Shown here in pieces: positions 1-6,981 of a stretch of DNA of 16,050 nucleotides. Made by a program: the position numbers and the translations under genes. The notes below the pieces were generated by a model. It was not told the DNA's origin, ran no database searches, and saw only the letters and a list, made by a program, of their open reading frames with translations. Source of the stretch: CAJGBR01 sp045637425 (GTDB lineage Bacteria; Bacteroidota; Bacteroidia; Bacteroidales; Rikenellaceae); contig JAZTZL010000015.1 of assembly GCA_045637425.1 (NCBI GenBank), positions 1 to 16,050 on the forward strand, written 5' to 3'. Numbering within the stretch: the first letter of the stretch is position 1; each line of letters starts with the position of its first letter.

Positions 1-374
1 CCAAGTTTCAGCAAAGCCTTCTTATCGCTACGCCCCTTATCCAGTACAGCGACCTTCACACCGCTGAATCTAAGCAAAGTTCTGAGCAATTTAGACCTCA
101 GTACATCGTGGAGGTCGGCTACGGCATCGGGTTTGATATCGCGCATAATATCACGCCACAAACGAACAATGCCAGCCAAACCGTGATGACGCCCCTTCAA
201 ATCGAGTTCAACAAATTTCACTCCGTTAATATATCGGTAGAAAGGTCTGAAAAAAGGTCTGGTCAGCACGAAAATCTCCAACTCGGGAGCCTCGCGGCGC
301 ACCGCTTGAACTATAGGCGAAGTCATTGCCACATCACCCATTGCCGAGAGTCGTATGACCAACAATCGCTTCAT
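1..374 (-). CDS. Glycosyltransferase family 9 (heptosyltransferase-like), C-terminus cut by window edge
   Basis: Translating the minus strand from the ATG at 372-374 gives 124 residues with no stop before the window ends, so only the N-terminal domain is visible. It starts MKRLLVIRLSAMGDVAMTSP, the classic opening of ADP-heptose:LPS heptosyltransferases and relatives (GT9, COG0859): a first beta strand, the RLSAMGDV loop, then a helix. Later segments fit the Rossmann-like acceptor domain: a predicted strand LEIFVLTRPFFRPFY around residue 37-51 and DAVADLHDVLRS near 90. Members transfer a sugar from a nucleotide donor to lipid A core or another surface glycan at the cytoplasmic face. The gene starts 7 bp after the stop of the DUF4254 gene and is almost certainly cotranscribed with it. 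The donor sugar cannot be told, because the donor-binding C-terminal half is missing. Confidence 0.85.
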   Translation of the reverse strand, partial: MKRLLVIRLSAMGDVAMTSPIVQAVRREAPELEIFVLTRPFFRPFYRYINGVKFVELDLKGRHHGLAGIVRLWRDIMRDIKPDAVADLHDVLRSKLLRTLLRFSGVKVAVLDKGRSDKKALLKL

Positions 375-381
375 AATCTGA

Positions 382-984
382 CTATTTCTTTGCGTAAAGC
401 ACCGGGTTGAGTTCCGGATCGTTGTACATCTTCATCTGTTTGTACACCTTCATATACTTATTGCCAGCAGCAAAGTCGTCCATCAGCTCGCCAATGGCCG
501 TAGAGAGGTCCACACGTTGAGTGAGCAATACATTCAATTTTGTGCGACAAGCCTCGATGTGTGCTTCTGAAACATCTGTACGTACAACTTCCTGTTCCAT
601 ATGGTATATCTTCAGCGCCAGGATTGAATAGCGGTCAACAGCCCAAGCCGGAGATTCGGTATTAATTTTAGCACCCTCCTTAACTGCTACATCTTTGTAT
701 TTATCCAAGAAGTAGCTGTCAATGTATTCAACCATATCGGTACGATCCTGATTTGAAGCGTCGATTCTACGTTTGATTTTCAATGCTTCAACCGGGTCGA
801 TTTGCGGATCGCGAATGATATCTTCAAGGTGCCACTGAACCGTATCAATCCAGTTCTTTGTGTAGAGCAAATGTTCTAACGAACCTTGTTCATAGGGGTT
901 TTCAATCGGTTGATCAACGTTGTCGTACTTGTGGTAGTCAAGTATCGAACGTTGGAAAATTTCATCACAAATTTCTGTAAACAT
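382..984 (-). CDS. DUF4254 domain-containing protein
   Basis: This 200-aa, largely helical, soluble protein has no signal peptide or membrane segment. Its sequence (for example NPYEQGSLEHLLYTKNWIDT around residues 29-48, then the RRIDASNQDRTDMVE stretch) matches what I know of DUF4254 proteins, which occur in Bacteroidetes commonly beside family 9 glycosyltransferases. The same arrangement is seen here, with the GT9 gene following after 7 bp. The full-length size is typical. No catalytic motif is evident; the conserved charged pattern RxxDxxNxxR may form a binding or active site, but that is inference. A good promoter lies upstream at 1025-1056 on the same strand, so this is the first gene of its operon. 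A role in making or handing over a surface-glycan precursor is suggested only by context. Confidence 0.8.
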   Translation of the reverse strand: MFTEICDEIFQRSILDYHKYDNVDQPIENPYEQGSLEHLLYTKNWIDTVQWHLEDIIRDPQIDPVEALKIKRRIDASNQDRTDMVEYIDSYFLDKYKDVAVKEGAKINTESPAWAVDRYSILALKIYHMEQEVVRTDVSEAHIEACRTKLNVLLTQRVDLSTAIGELMDDFAAGNKYMKVYKQMKMYNDPELNPVLYAKK

Positions 985-1024
985 TATCTCTAAATTTTTA
1001 GTTGTTTCGCAAAATTATACTGCA

Positions 1025-1056
1025 CAAATGTACAATTTTTTTGCTCGTCACCCAAA
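1025..1056 (-). promoter_or_regulatory. Bacteroidetes-type promoter for the DUF4254-GT9 operon
   Basis: On the minus strand TTTG (1056-1053) is followed after 20 bases by TACATTTG (1032-1025). This fits the Bacteroidetes primary sigma consensus TTTG-N19/20-TAnnTTTG. Transcription would start near 1018, leaving a leader of about 34 nt before the ATG at 984. Confidence 0.75.
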
Positions 1057-1073
1057 TGATTTCTATCAAAGAC

Positions 1074-1104
1074 TTTGCAATCTGCATTTTTAGTGATAAA
1101 TTTG
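1074..1104 (+). promoter_or_regulatory. Bacteroidetes-type promoter for the glucosaminidase gene
   Basis: TTTG at 1074-1077 is followed after exactly 19 bases by TAAATTTG at 1097-1104, a full match to the Bacteroidetes promoter consensus. Expected transcription start is near 1111, about 22 nt before the ATG. The -33 box lies only 17 bp from that of the divergent promoter on the other strand, so the two polymerases would compete for or share this region. Confidence 0.8.
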
Positions 1105-1132
1105 CCACGAAATTGTACTAAAATTTAGAGTA

Positions 1133-2134
1133 ATGAAGCACCTTTTTTGTATCATATTCTGCCTGTGTGTAGTCTCTGCACACGCTCAGAAAGACCCATA
1201 TCGTACATATATCGAAAAGTACAAAAAGATGGCCATCGAACAGATGTCCGAATATGGAATACCAGCAAGTATTACAATGGCCCAGGCTCTGCTCGAATCG
1301 GATTGCGGACGCAGTCGTCTGGCTACGCAGGCAAACAACCACTTCGGGATTAAGTGTAAAAGCTATTGGACCGGCGAAAAAATCTACCACGACGACGACG
1401 AAAAGGGCGAGTGTTTCAGAAAGTATCTCTCGGCACAGGCATCGTATGATGACCACTCGATATTTTTGGATTCGTCACCACGATACGATTTTCTCTTCGA
1501 ACTCGACCCGAAAGACTACATTGGTTGGGCCAAAGGTCTGAAAAAGGCGGGATACGCAACCAACCCTCAGTACGCAGAACGACTGATTACACTGATTGAA
1601 AAATACGAACTCTACAAACTCGACGAAGAGGGCGGCGAAATGTTCAGTTTCGCAGAACCCGAACCCGAGCCTCAACCCGTTATCACAGAAGAGGTTAAAG
1701 TTCAAGAGGGACAGGTTATCGACCCCGATAACTATACGGTTACAATAGACGCAGCGCAAACGTCGGCAACGACTGCACCATCACAAAAATTCTTCGACCG
1801 TCCCGTACACTACAATAATGGCACAGCATTCATCGTTGTAGAAGAGGGTGATTCTTTCGACTCACTTGCAATACAACTGCAAATAAGCAAGAAAAAGTTG
1901 CTCAAGTATAACGATATGACTCAAGAGATTAACCTCAATCCGGGTAGCGCAATCTACATCGCCAAGAAAAAGAACCGCTCGGAAAATGGTCGATATGCAC
2001 ACAATGTACGCTCGGGCGATACAATGCACTCGATTTCTCAAAAGTATGGTATCCGCTTGAAAAAACTGCTCAAGATGAACGCAATGAAAGAGGGAGAAAT
2101 TCCTTCTGCTAACCAAATCATAAGACTGCAATAA
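1133..2134 (+). CDS. Secreted N-acetylglucosaminidase (GH73) with two C-terminal LysM domains
   Basis: This 333-aa protein has a clear signal peptide (residues 1-19, hydrophobic core then AHA before QKD), so it acts in the periplasm or at the cell surface. Residues about 25-165 form a GH73 glucosaminidase domain: PASITMAQALLESDCGRS contains the usual catalytic glutamate (E55), followed by NNHFGIKC (69-75) and the YDDHSIFL and YATNPQYAERL motifs typical of this family. A linker rich in Glu and Pro (about 165-225) leads to two LysM peptidoglycan-binding repeats, about 232-277 (degenerate) and 289-332 (HNVRSGDTMHSISQKYGI). The predicted role is cleavage of peptidoglycan glycan strands during growth or daughter-cell separation. 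A leaderless-SD, A/T-rich start is typical for the phylum. The next gene begins 25 bp downstream, so an operon is likely. Confidence 0.92.
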   Translation: MKHLFCIIFCLCVVSAHAQKDPYRTYIEKYKKMAIEQMSEYGIPASITMAQALLESDCGRSRLATQANNHFGIKCKSYWTGEKIYHDDDEKGECFRKYLSAQASYDDHSIFLDSSPRYDFLFELDPKDYIGWAKGLKKAGYATNPQYAERLITLIEKYELYKLDEEGGEMFSFAEPEPEPQPVITEEVKVQEGQVIDPDNYTVTIDAAQTSATTAPSQKFFDRPVHYNNGTAFIVVEEGDSFDSLAIQLQISKKKLLKYNDMTQEINLNPGSAIYIAKKKNRSENGRYAHNVRSGDTMHSISQKYGIRLKKLLKMNAMKEGEIPSANQIIRLQ

Positions 2135-2159
2135 CAGACAGAAACCTTAAATATATATA

Positions 2160-2846
2160 ATGGAAAGCGAATTATGCAGCCGTGAAGGCATTATCAGAAT
2201 GCTGACTCAAAAATCAGCACTCAAACAACAAATTTTTGACAATACGAATAACATCTTTCAAGAACTGAAAGATTTGCTGCAAGAATTGTCAGCCGAAATA
2301 AACGAGGCAATCGACGAATGCGACAAACGCATCAAGGTTGAATATGTAGACAGAGGAAAATTCGAAGCTCAAATCCAAGTAGCCGGCGATGTGCTGATTT
2401 TCAGTATGCATACTAACATCTTCGAATTCAACCGCGAACACATCATCTGGCAAAATTCGTATGTGCAAAAAGATAAGGATAACTCCTACTGCGGCATAAT
2501 AAATATTTATAACTTCTTGGCCGATTCGTTCAAGTATAAACGCAGCTCGGACGAGGGTTACCTCATCGGTAGAATCTTCATCAATCGCGAAAATCAATAT
2601 TTTGTCGAAGGAAAACGCCAAATTTCAATGAAACACAACTCGTTCGGCAGCAAAACCATCGACCGCGAATCGCTGTTGAATATCATCGAAACAGCCGTAA
2701 GTTATGCTCTGGAATTCGACCTACTGGTACCTCCTTACGACCTTGTTAAAATCGTGAGCGTAGACCAAATGAATACTAAAATCGAAAATTCCAAATTACA
2801 GACAGGCAAACGTTTAGGATACAAATTTAATTCAAACGATATCTAA
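2160..2846 (+). CDS. Conserved-looking hypothetical protein, 228 aa
   Basis: I do not recognise a named family. The protein has no signal peptide or transmembrane segment and looks cytoplasmic. Residues about 15-60 are predicted helical and possibly coiled coil (LKQQIFDNTNNIFQELKDLL onward), followed by a mixed alpha/beta region with alternating strands (FEAQIQVAGDVLIFSMHTNI, YLIGRIFINRENQYFVEGKR) and a C-terminal helix-strand part. The compact repeated beta pattern in the middle resembles a small sensor or binding fold, but no motif supports a specific ligand. It begins 25 bp after the glucosaminidase gene with no terminator between, so the two are probably cotranscribed. Codon usage matches the neighbours and the frame is intact, so it is a real gene. 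Function unknown. Confidence 0.75.
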   Translation: MESELCSREGIIRMLTQKSALKQQIFDNTNNIFQELKDLLQELSAEINEAIDECDKRIKVEYVDRGKFEAQIQVAGDVLIFSMHTNIFEFNREHIIWQNSYVQKDKDNSYCGIINIYNFLADSFKYKRSSDEGYLIGRIFINRENQYFVEGKRQISMKHNSFGSKTIDRESLLNIIETAVSYALEFDLLVPPYDLVKIVSVDQMNTKIENSKLQTGKRLGYKFNSNDI

Positions 2847-2875
2847 ACGAAAAATTATTGCTCACAAAAATAATC

Positions 2876-2904
2876 ACAAAATTTGTTTGAAACAAAAATT
2901 TTGT
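2876..2904. repeat. Inverted repeat overlapping the gcvH promoter
   Basis: The outer arms at 2876-2884 and 2896-2904 are perfect 9-bp complements. Inside them GTTT (2885-2888) and AAAC (2890-2893) also pair, leaving a 2-nt bulge (2894-2895). It covers the -33 element and most of the spacer of the promoter at 2882-2913. It could be an operator or the terminator of the preceding operon; no T-run follows it on the plus strand, which favours an operator or chance in AT-rich DNA. Confidence 0.45.
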
Positions 2905-2913
2905 ATACCTTTG
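2882..2913 (+). promoter_or_regulatory. Bacteroidetes-type promoter for gcvH
   Basis: TTTG (2882-2885), 20 bases, then TACCTTTG (2906-2913). Expected transcription start is near 2920, giving a leader of about 75 nt before the gcvH ATG. Confidence 0.75.
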
Positions 2914-2995
2914 GAGCAATGTATGTGGGTGCAAATGTACTCGCAGATGCAGTAAGTAAAAGAAGAAAACTAATATTTTTTTAAATTAGAGAACT

Positions 2996-3373
2996 ATGAA
3001 TATTCCTCAAAATCTCAAGTACTCGAACGACCACGAATGGATTCGAGTAGAAGGTGACGAAGCATTTATCGGCATCACAGATTTCGCACAAGGTCAATTG
3101 GGCGACATCGTATTCGTTGACGTTGACACTGTAGGTGAAACTCTCGAAGCTAACGAAGTTTTCGGTAGCATCGAAGCTGTTAAAACAGTTTCTGACGCAT
3201 TTATCCCCGTTGGTGGCGAAATCCTCGAATTCAACGAAGCTTTGAACGATGCTCCGGATACAGTTAACAAAGATCCGTATGGCGAAGGTTGGATGATCAA
3301 AATCAAAATGACTGACCCGTCTCAAGTTGACGCTTTGTTGACAGCTGAACAATACGCTGCATTGATCGGTTAA
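2996..3373 (+). CDS. gcvH: Glycine cleavage system H protein
   Basis: The 125-aa length is the family norm. H protein is the small cytoplasmic shuttle of the glycine cleavage complex: its lipoyl-lysine arm carries the aminomethyl group from P protein to T protein and is reoxidised by L protein. The sequence shows the family pattern throughout: YSNDHEWIRVEGDEAFIGIT near the N-terminus, the GQLGDIVFVDVDTVGE hairpin, and the lipoylation site EVFGSIEAVKTVSD with acceptor lysine K63; NKDPYGEGWMIKI follows at 91-103. The gene has its own promoter and a long leader. The P, T and L genes are not nearby, so the complex is encoded at scattered loci. H protein may also serve as a lipoate relay. Assignment is certain. 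Confidence 0.98.
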   Translation: MNIPQNLKYSNDHEWIRVEGDEAFIGITDFAQGQLGDIVFVDVDTVGETLEANEVFGSIEAVKTVSDAFIPVGGEILEFNEALNDAPDTVNKDPYGEGWMIKIKMTDPSQVDALLTAEQYAALIG

Positions 3374-3432
3374 TCCAAAACAAATGTCATAGCCGCATCG
3401 AACATCTTCCTGTTTAAGGGGTGCGGTGCGGT

Positions 3433-3440
3433 TATCTTTG
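3433..3440 (+). promoter_or_regulatory. Likely -7 box of the mdh promoter
   Basis: TATCTTTG matches the TAnnTTTG box; the -33 position shows only a weak element (TG at 3411-3412). Transcription would start near 3447, which places the mdh start at ATG 3501 and excludes the upstream in-frame GTG at 3426. Confidence 0.55.
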
Positions 3441-3448
3441 AATAAAGA

Positions 3449-3466
3449 CTGTTATTCGTATAACAG
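3449..3466 (+). promoter_or_regulatory. Hairpin at the 5' end of the mdh leader
   Basis: CTGTTAT (3449-3455) and ATAACAG (3460-3466) are perfect 7-bp arms around the 4-nt loop TCGT. It lies right at the predicted start of the mdh transcript, so it could form a 5'-terminal stem that protects the mRNA. That role is inferred from position only. Confidence 0.5.
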
Positions 3467-3500
3467 AACTCAAATCAAACAACACAAATTAAAAAGAAAA

Positions 3501-4460
3501 ATGGTTCAAAAAGTAACCGTAGTCGGTGCCGGTAATGTGGGCGCTACGTGTGTAGACGAATTGGCAAGAATGAATGTCTGCAAAGAAATCGTATTGGTAG
3601 ACATCAAAGAAGGTATTCCTGAAGGTAAAGCTCTGGACATTTGGCAAACATCTTCATTGTTGCAATTTGATACGAGAATTATCGGCTCAGCTAACGACTA
3701 TTCAAAAACAGCAGGTTCTGAAGTTGTAGTAATCACAGCAGGTCTGCCTCGCAAACCGGGAATGAGTCGTGATGACCTCATCTCAATCAATGCTAAAATC
3801 GTTAAGGACGTAACCGAAAATATTATGAAATACAACGAAGATCCTATCATCATCGTTGTATCAAACCCGCTCGACGTAATGACCTATACAGCATTTTTGG
3901 CTTCAGGTTTGAAATCAAGCAGAGTATTCGGTATGGCCGGCGTATTGGACGCAGCTCGTTTCAGAGCATTCATCGCAGATGAATTGAATACATCTCCGGG
4001 CAGCGTTGACACTCAATTGCTCGGTGGTCACGGAGACACAATGGTTCCGCTGCCACGTTTCACAACAGTTGCAGGTATCCCAGTTGAACAGTTGATCGCA
4101 AAAGACAAACTCGATGCAATGATTGAACGCACTAAAAATGGTGGCGGTGAAATCGTTAAATTGATGGGAACTTCAGCTTGGTATGCTCCGGGACTGTCTG
4201 CAGCCGTAATGGTTCGCGCTATCGCTACTGACTCTAAAGCAGTTATGCCGATTTGCGCAGCTCTCAACGGTGAATACGGAATGAAAGACCTCCACTTGGG
4301 CGTGCCTGCAGTATTGGGTAAAAATGGTGTTGAAAAAATCATTGAACTCGACTTGAACGAAGAAGAAATGGAAATGCTCAGAGTTTCAGCAGACCACGTT
4401 CGCAGTGTAATGAAGACTCTCGATGATATGAATTTCTTCTCTGTAAAATACGGAAAATAA
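3501..4460 (+). CDS. mdh: Malate dehydrogenase (lactate-dehydrogenase-like type)
   Basis: This 319-aa cytoplasmic NAD-dependent enzyme interconverts malate and oxaloacetate; in anaerobic Bacteroidales it normally runs in the reductive direction towards fumarate and succinate. Visible motifs: dinucleotide loop VVGAGNVGA (GxGxxG at 9-14), D34 after the second strand (NAD rather than NADP), ITAGLPRKPGMSRDDL with substrate arginines R84 and R90, SNPLD with N122, catalytic pair D150 (GVLDAARFR) and H177 (GGHGDTMVP), and substrate arginine R153. Arginine at position 84 marks malate rather than lactate specificity. An in-frame GTG at 3426 would add 25 residues without homology and lies before the predicted transcription start, so ATG 3501 is chosen. 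A strong terminator follows. Confidence 0.97.
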   Translation: MVQKVTVVGAGNVGATCVDELARMNVCKEIVLVDIKEGIPEGKALDIWQTSSLLQFDTRIIGSANDYSKTAGSEVVVITAGLPRKPGMSRDDLISINAKIVKDVTENIMKYNEDPIIIVVSNPLDVMTYTAFLASGLKSSRVFGMAGVLDAARFRAFIADELNTSPGSVDTQLLGGHGDTMVPLPRFTTVAGIPVEQLIAKDKLDAMIERTKNGGGEIVKLMGTSAWYAPGLSAAVMVRAIATDSKAVMPICAALNGEYGMKDLHLGVPAVLGKNGVEKIIELDLNEEEMEMLRVSADHVRSVMKTLDDMNFFSVKYGK

Positions 4461-4483
4461 GAAGTTATTTCTTATAACACTTT

Positions 4484-4517
4484 GCAACCCGTCTGACGTC
4501 AGACGGGTTGCTTTTTT
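4484..4517 (+). terminator. Rho-independent terminator after mdh
   Basis: Positions 4484-4511 form a perfect 28-nt palindrome (14-bp arms, GC-rich, centred on GACGTC), followed by six T residues at 4512-4517. It sits 23 bp after the mdh stop. Confidence 0.93.
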
Positions 4518-4600
4518 ATAGGCAAACTACTTTTGTTATAAAATCTGAATTAATCCAATAAAAAATCGAAATAAAATATCATAAAACGAAAAAAAATTCG

Positions 4601-4608
4601 TATCTTCG
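4601..4608 (+). promoter_or_regulatory. Possible -7 box for the ppiD-like gene
   Basis: TATCTTCG is one mismatch from TAnnTTTG and is followed by GTAGCC, a context often seen at Bacteroidetes starts. No convincing -33 box is seen. It would give a leader of roughly 78 nt, very AT-rich. Confidence 0.4.
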
Positions 4609-4692
4609 TAGCCTAAAGTTTACTCACATAATAAGTAAACAATTGATTACAAATTAATTAGTAAATTAAACAATTAAAAACTAAATAACAAA

Positions 4693-6753
4693 ATGGCAGG
4701 TTTAAACACATTAAGAACTCGTGGAGGTCTGTTCTTGGCAATCGTGGTAGGTATCGCCCTCGTTGCCTTTCTGCTGACCGACTTTCTGAGCAACGGTCAG
4801 GGTAACAACCCCGCAAAACTGAAAGTTGGTGAAATCAATGGCGAAAAAGTAACCTATTTGCGTTACAGCAACCAATTGAATTACACCACAAATATCCAAA
4901 AAATGCTCAATGGCAACGCCAGCGGTCAAGACAGTTACGACGCATACCGCAAATTGGCGTGGGAAGAATTGATTGAAGAAATGTCTTTCACTCCTGGCTT
5001 CTCGACTAACGGTATCACTGTTAGCAAACAAGAGGCTACAGATATGGTGAACGGTGAATACATCTCTCCTATTTTGGCTAGATTCTTCACAGACCAATCA
5101 GGTCAATACAATAAAGAGGCTGTGATGAACTTCCTCAATGCAATCAATGCGGAAAATGCAGACCCGAACTATGTTGCTCTTTGGGACTTCATCGAAGACC
5201 AAATGATTGATAACAGACGTCTTTCGAAATATATGAACCTTATTCAAAAAGGTATTTTCGTAACTGACCTCGAAATCAACAACGGCGTAGAAAACAGCGA
5301 TGTTAATTACAACGCACAATTCGCAGGTTTGCCATACGCTGCAGTGGCAGATTCACTGATTAAGGTGAATGTTAGCGACTTGCAAAAGTTCTACAACGAA
5401 CACAAGGATATGTTCAAGACTGGCGCATCAAGAAGCATAGAATATGTTGTATTCGACGTTATGCCGTCTGAAGATGATTTCGTTGAGGCTAAAAACACGG
5501 TACTTGACATTGCAGAAAACTTCAAAAATGCTACTGACATTGAAGCATTCGTTTCGGCTAACTCTCAAGAACAATTCGACTATAGCTACTACAAAGAATC
5601 AGACTTGCAAAACGATTTGGCAAACTTCGTATTCGGTTCTTCAAAAGATGCAGTTTATGGTCCGATTCTCAACGGCGACGTTTATATGATGGCTCGCGTA
5701 AGTGACCGCAGAATGATGCCGGACTCAATCGAACTCTCTCGCATCGTGCTCAACTCAAATATGGTTAAAGAAGCTGACAGCATCGCTGCACTGGCTGAAA
5801 AGGGAGCAAACTTTGCAGAATTGGCTAACAAGCACTCAGTCGTTGAAGGCACTCAAGGTGGCAAGTTGGGTATGATTGCTTACAACCAACTTCCGAGAGA
5901 AATGGCTGAAAGACTTTTCAGCGCTAAGAAAGGTGAAATCGTTAAGTTTGTGGACGGCAATGCTTTGCAACTGATTAGAATTGACGATCGTATGAAAGAA
6001 CAACCGATGGTTCAACTCGGTATAATCATTCACCGCATCATCGCAAGTGAAGCTACCCGTTCTTCAATCCGCCAAATTGCAGACAAGTTCTACACAAGTG
6101 CAAACGGTTCGTTGACAGCATTCAACCAAAGCGTTAGCGACAATGCTCTCTCTAAACGTGTTGCAGTTATCCGCCCGGCTGACTCAAAAGTTAATGGTTT
6201 GGAAGAGTCTGGAGAATTGGTTCGTTGGGCATACAAAGACGAAACTAAAAAGGATATCGTTTCTAACGTAATGGAAATCAACGGCAATTTCGTTGTTGCA
6301 GTTCTCACAAACGCAAATGACGAAGGTTACGCAGATTTCGAAAGCGTTAAATCTGAAATCGCTCCTATCGTAAGACTCGAACTCAAAGGTAAATATCTCG
6401 CAGAACAATTCGCAGGCAAGAAAATTGAAGATGTAGCTGCAATGACAGGTGCTACAAGCGGTGATGTTGCAGATGTTAATTTCAATGCATTCTTCCTCGA
6501 TAAGATTGGACCAGACCAAGCAGTTATCGGTGCAATCAGCGGTGCAAAAGAAAATACAGTTTCTAAACCGGTAGTTGGTTCGTCAGGTGTTTATCTGTTG
6601 AATGTAACTGCTAAAAACAAACTGAACGAAGCTACACCTGAGAGCGAAAAGGTTAAACTTCAGGCAAATGCAGAGAACTTCGTTGTTGAACGTACACTCC
6701 AAGCTCTCTACGACCTGAGCAACATTCAAGACTGGAGAGTAAAATACTTCTAG
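4693..6753 (+). CDS. PpiD/SurA-like periplasmic peptidyl-prolyl isomerase (membrane-anchored foldase)
   Basis: The 686-aa size is near the norm for Bacteroidetes PpiD-like proteins. A single N-terminal membrane anchor (GLFLAIVVGIALVAFLLTDF, residues 12-31) follows a short positively charged cytoplasmic tail, so the bulk lies in the periplasm. Residues about 38-240 fit the SurA-N/chaperone region typical of PpiD. A parvulin (rotamase) domain spans about 345-432: IELSRIVLN, then ANFAELANKHSVVEGTQGGKL (372-392, with the family's S..GG signature) and GEIVKFVDGNALQLIRIDDR. The C-terminal 250 residues form a second chaperone part with no clear second active rotamase domain. The predicted job is to help fold newly exported outer-membrane and periplasmic proteins. 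It is monocistronic, between two terminators. Confidence 0.9.
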   Translation: MAGLNTLRTRGGLFLAIVVGIALVAFLLTDFLSNGQGNNPAKLKVGEINGEKVTYLRYSNQLNYTTNIQKMLNGNASGQDSYDAYRKLAWEELIEEMSFTPGFSTNGITVSKQEATDMVNGEYISPILARFFTDQSGQYNKEAVMNFLNAINAENADPNYVALWDFIEDQMIDNRRLSKYMNLIQKGIFVTDLEINNGVENSDVNYNAQFAGLPYAAVADSLIKVNVSDLQKFYNEHKDMFKTGASRSIEYVVFDVMPSEDDFVEAKNTVLDIAENFKNATDIEAFVSANSQEQFDYSYYKESDLQNDLANFVFGSSKDAVYGPILNGDVYMMARVSDRRMMPDSIELSRIVLNSNMVKEADSIAALAEKGANFAELANKHSVVEGTQGGKLGMIAYNQLPREMAERLFSAKKGEIVKFVDGNALQLIRIDDRMKEQPMVQLGIIIHRIIASEATRSSIRQIADKFYTSANGSLTAFNQSVSDNALSKRVAVIRPADSKVNGLEESGELVRWAYKDETKKDIVSNVMEINGNFVVAVLTNANDEGYADFESVKSEIAPIVRLELKGKYLAEQFAGKKIEDVAAMTGATSGDVADVNFNAFFLDKIGPDQAVIGAISGAKENTVSKPVVGSSGVYLLNVTAKNKLNEATPESEKVKLQANAENFVVERTLQALYDLSNIQDWRVKYF

Positions 6754-6772
6754 TAGTTTACAACCACAATAC

Positions 6773-6806
6773 AAAAAACTCATCAGACAATCTGGCGAGT
6801 TTTTTT
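6773..6806 (+). terminator. Rho-independent terminator after the ppiD-like gene
   Basis: AAAAAACTC (6773-6781) pairs with GAGTTTTTT, with an inner CAG/CTG stem separated by a 2+2 internal loop; the T-run ends at 6806. It lies 19 bp after the stop codon. Confidence 0.8.
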
Positions 6807-6916
6807 GTACCCCTATAAGTAGGTTAAACATACGGACAAACAACTATTATATCCACAAAATTCAGCTACTCATTACTCTACAATAACACCCTACCCCAAG
6901 AACTCATAATACCAAC

Positions 6917-6951
6917 AAAAAGCTACTGCCAGCGGGGTGCTGGCAGTAGCT
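6917..6951 (-). terminator. Rho-independent terminator after cstA
   Basis: Perfect 13-bp arms at 6921-6933 and 6939-6951 around a 5-nt loop. On the minus strand the stem is followed by a short T-run (complement of 6917-6920). It lies 30 bp beyond the cstA stop and faces the terminator of the convergent ppiD-like gene. Confidence 0.88.
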
Positions 6952-6981
6952 AAATTCTAATCACGCAATATTGTTAGCAAA

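Noticed and set aside
2289..2621. A 110-codon minus-strand frame within the 228-aa hypothetical gene.
   Set aside because: No promoter or operon context; the plus-strand frame has a better length, spacing to its neighbour and codon use.
3387..3432. Possible gcvH terminator from CCGCA pairing with TGCGG.
   Set aside because: Only a 5-bp stem over a loop of more than 20 nt and no T-run; the mdh -7 box follows at once.
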